A DNA stretch of 64,000 nt. Origin: Paulinella micropora (taxonomy: Eukaryota > Cercozoa > Imbricatea > Euglyphida > Paulinellidae). Where the stretch lies: positions 31,001 to 95,000 of the forward strand of contig WBZZ01002687.1 of NCBI GenBank assembly GCA_019918135.1, in the 5' to 3' direction. The notes below the pieces were generated by a model. It had not been told where the DNA came from, made no database searches, and worked only from the letters and a program-made list of their open reading frames with translations. Positions 61,232-64,000 of the stretch are shown here, piece by piece; within the stretch, counting starts at the first letter, position 1; the number at the start of each line of letters is the position of its first letter. A program made the position numbers and the translations under genes.

Positions 61232-62330
61232 TCAGCAGCAGGGGCTACAGATGCGGGGCTTTGGGGCCTGGCTGCAGTTAGCTGCAGCAGAAAGACGACG
61301 AGCAATGGCACTGTCGGCGGGTGAAAGTGCCTCTTCGGTTTCGGCTCCCGCGACCTCAGTAGCTGCAACACTGCGCTGAGAACTTGAGGCGCGGGATGCA
61401 GCACGAGCAAGAGAATTGTTGGGATGGAAAACAGAGCCAGGATCAGCCGGGGCAGCCTGCGAATCAGCAATTGTCTCCTTGGCCTCCTGCTTGGAACCAT
61501 CCTAAGTTGAAAAATATTGCATATTTCAACACGAGACAATTATGACGTCATGGTTGAAGATGTGACACTCTGATGAAAATATGACATATTTTTGGAAACA
61601 GAAAAACAAAAACAAAGTGGAACAAAGAATTGTGAGACATTCAAGCTTAAAAAAAAATATTGCGTATTTTTGGATTGAAGACCTCAGCATCCGCATCCAT
61701 CTCTTGTTGAAAGCTTTTGACGTAAGCGTTCACAGCACGTAAGCGTTCACAGCTCCTAAACCACCAGCAAGAGAAAAGAATCCTAGTGACCCAAACCCAA
61801 AAAAAAGAGTTCGGGCAAGCATGGCCGCCATGAACTCACAACCCATTATTCAAACTTGTTCAAAATCAAGCAACAACTACAACAACAGACACAAAGCAAC
61901 AACAAACAACTACAACCAAGGAAAGAGCTTGCTGACTTGTAGGAGCTGACTGCTTTGGGCCTTTCGACAACATATCGTACAGCTTCTCGTCCCAGTTCAC
62001 ACCCTCTTCAGGCCAGCCCACAAAGCAAGCCTTAGTCAGGCACAGTTCATCTATCAAGGCAAACATCTTGAAGTCTCCACCTTCCTCTTTGCTTTCGTCC
62101 TTTACCCACACCTAGATGTGCCAAACTCGAGGGCAGTAGTAACTAGTAGCCCCTCTTGGCTTGCACTCAAACCTCCACACAAAGCCGAGATCGATTTTGC
62201 TCTCGACTTGACCCGTGTGCTCAGTCCCATGCTCTCCTCCCAACTTCAGGTGAGAGACAACAAGCTGCAACTCAGGTGTGATCCACCATTTGTAGGTAAG
62301 ATAAGACTTGTCGACAGCGAAAACATCCAT
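61232..62330 (-). pseudogene. Unidentified spliced gene, damaged
   Basis: The last exon 61501-61232 (AADSQ-type acidic/Ala-rich, ending RICSPCC) joins in phase to an exon ending at 61683 (AYVKSFQQEMDADAE) across a 181-bp GT-AG intron. That exon contains a 17-bp tandem duplication (gctgtgaacgcttacgt twice) which shifts the frame. Further upstream, 62330-61950 encodes IDLGFVWRFECKPRGATSYY, an in-frame TAG at 62112-62114 (CAG to TAG), then VWVKDESKEEGGDFKMFALI and CFVGWPEEGVNWDEKLYDML. Well-mixed composition indicates former coding sequence. Family unknown. Confidence 0.45.
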
Positions 62331-62814
62331 GATCTAGTGTTCGAAAAGCGATTTTGAGAGTGCAACAATCTAGACACCTAAACAAAAGTGCTCAACTTGA
62401 CCGGAAGCGTTCACGAAGCAAAAAAAAAAAAAAAAAGTCAGGCCTGAAAACATGTGTGTGTGTTTTTTTTTCTTTTGATAGGGACGGAAACTCACCCGCA
62501 TATGGTGAAATGCAATGAAAAATGGAAAACAGACCCAGTCCGGCCACTCGTCCCCAAAAATGGACGTCCGAAACCGGTTTTTGTGCCTTGGTGGCACCGA
62601 GTGTCGGCTCAAAGCGGCTCACTTTCGGAAATATGGGTTTTTTTTTTCTGAGACATCATTTGAAAGCGTCGGAAAGTGATTTTTACCTTTTTTCCGGACG
62701 GATTTGTTCACAAAGGGTCCATTGTCGGAATATGCCATATTTCTGTTTTCCGACAACCCTTGTAAAACTATTTTTGCCACTTCTGTTTTTTTTTGACAAT
62801 GTTAGGCTCTCAAG

Positions 62815-63483
62815 CGAGGTTACCTGTCTGCGCTGAGAAGCCACTTCATTGAAGTCACACACCAGGCAAAATCGATTCAGAGCACTCCTTTTGTTCCTGA
62901 TTGCAACACGTTCGCAGAACAAGAAAATCAAGAAAGCTGTCTCCAGTAAGTTGCCTGTAGCACGTTCAATGCAATTTTTTTCTCGTGTGGTCACTCGTAG
63001 TCAGGCGATTTCATGGGTTTTGGCTTCGAGGCTTGGGTGAAAATGTTCGCGCCTGACAGACTTTACAGATTTTGGCACAAGTTAGCGCATGTTAGGCACC
63101 CGAACGGTCAGTTTCGCAAAATCCAAGAAAAAGATGCCCAAATTCTTGTGTCGGAGGGCAGACAAGCGTTCTCGTGCTTCCTTCTTTTCGTCATGCTTCA
63201 ACAGCCTGAGGGTCAGCGTTTTCTCCAGTGGGAACTTAACTTGTGCCTTGAACTCAAGCATCGAGGACTAAGCAGGGAAGGAATCGATGTTTTGTCATCG
63301 TTTGGAAGAGTGATTTCGATCAGGAGTTTTGATCGCCGCCGCAAAATTTGCCTTCAGCAAATCAAGACATCTCTAAGGTTCTTTCCTTCCCCCCTTCGCT
63401 ACGACTGGATGATCATGAACTGTTCTGAAAAATATGCAATATTTTTGTCTGTTCAAAAATGTTGCCTTGGGTGTAGTTTTTAG
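62815..63483 (+). CDS. Unidentified gene, two candidate exons
   Basis: Exon candidate 62815-62950 follows a T-rich acceptor (gacaatgttag) and ends at a strong donor gtaagt. It encodes ALKRGYLSALRSHFIEVTHQ and CNTFAEQENQESCLQ. Exon candidate 63005-63393 follows cgtagtcag and encodes MGFGFEAWVKMFAPDRLYRF, HKLAHVRHPNGQFRKIQEKD, RFLQWELNLCLELKHRGLSR and SIRSFDRRRKICLQQIKTS. The frame stays open to 63483, but similarity to normal protein composition fades after a possible donor at 63394. The two exons do not join in phase, so an exon is missed or the gene is broken. Family not recognised; host or TE origin is open. Confidence 0.45.
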
Positions 63484-64000
63484 TATGTGTAGTTACCAAA
63501 AATATGACATGTTTTTCTTATCTGAAATGTTTTCTGCAACCCACAAGTACAATTCCTTTCATTACTTGTACTTTAACTCTTGCAAATCCTCGGTGTGAAC
63601 AATCACAAAAAACTCGGTTCTCTGCTGATGGGCTGTTTTTTGCTGGTACTCTTTCTCGTTTTTAAGATTGCCCAAAGACGAGGTAGAGAACACACCGCTG
63701 CTGGTCTTTTTTTACTATTTCTTCTGGTCTTTCTCACCATTTCTTCTCGTTACACCGGGAGAGACGGTGAAAAAAACACTAAACCACGCTTGCTGGTCGT
63801 CTTCGGTTTCATGTCCGTCAAATTAGACAGACAAGCTTCGAAGAAAACACCAACGCACTTACTGGCTGGCTGGAAAGCAATGCCAGGCGGAGTTTACTTG
63901 TAAAGTACAATGTTGTAATTTCCTCCTTGCATTGTTGTCTGAACTGATTCCGACATTGAAGTCCTGGATGTGTGTTTTCTTGGGCCATTGGCATGTTCAC
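63484..64000. other. No recognised gene
   Basis: T-rich sequence with one short hydrophobic frame (63580-63903) that I do not support as a gene. Confidence 0.5.

Noticed and set aside
62118..62357. Plus-strand frame opposite the damaged right-flank gene
   Set aside because: Has plausible donors, but the minus strand continues into clearly protein-like sequence (EEGVNWDEKLYDML), so minus is preferred. Not fully settled.
63580..63903. Hydrophobic small ORF near the right end
   Set aside because: T-rich sequence produces Leu/Phe runs by chance; no start context or homology support.

Overview
Eukaryotic nuclear DNA made almost entirely of transposable elements. The evidence is spliced host-gene fragments at both ends, long trinucleotide microsatellites, tRNA-derived repeats, and six Ty1/copia and one Ty3/gypsy retrotransposon copies stacked inside each other. 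I cannot name the species. The density of copia elements, half-tRNA primer sites and unusual Gag domains suggest an alga, another protist or a marine invertebrate rather than a model plant, animal or fungus.

Layout. 1-1680: tandem repeat array with (TTA)n tracts and three tRNA-like units. 2360-4280: seven phase-compatible exons of an unidentified + strand host gene ending in a C-terminal membrane segment. 4281-5990: minisatellites, a duplicated 57-bp motif and a cluster of bZIP-type sites. 5991-6216: LTR fragment of the family called Cop1 here. 6217-25851: copia element Cop5, whose 5' LTR is split by gypsy element Gyp1. A single inversion of about 12.3 kb (about 11,030 to 23,325) has since flipped the middle of the block. 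Gyp1 gag-protease now lies on + and its pol on -, while Cop5 gag-to-RT lies on - and its RNase H on +. 25852-26345: AT-rich spacer with an 18-bp minisatellite. 26346-59224: a four-deep nest. Cop1 (+) has Cop2 (-) in its 5' LTR (TSD AGTAC). Cop2 has Cop3 (+) inserted between integrase and RT (TSD GGTGG). Cop3 has Cop4 (+) inside its RT. 59940-60833: 3' fragment of a sixth copia, Cop6. 61094-61165: tRNA-Phe-like sequence. 61232-63483: fragments of two further host or TE genes.

How the genes work. Each retroelement encodes Gag (capsid, RNA binding), an aspartic protease, an integrase and a reverse transcriptase-RNase H. Copia order is protease-integrase-RT-RH; gypsy order is protease-RT-RH-integrase. 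Most copies are broken by stops and frameshifts. The best preserved are the 1140-codon Cop4 pol and the Gyp1 pol, which has a single in-frame TGA.

Most interesting signals. (1) A MYND-type zinc finger with a conserved upstream YWS block lies between Gag and protease in Cop2, Cop3 and Cop4. (2) Copia primer-binding sites resemble the complement of a Met-tRNA anticodon arm; they contain an ATG that in Cop3 is in frame with Gag. (3) Cop3 and Cop4 LTRs begin AGT and end ACT instead of TG/CA. (4) The inversion explains every strand switch in the left block. Element names (Cop1-6, Gyp1) are local labels.
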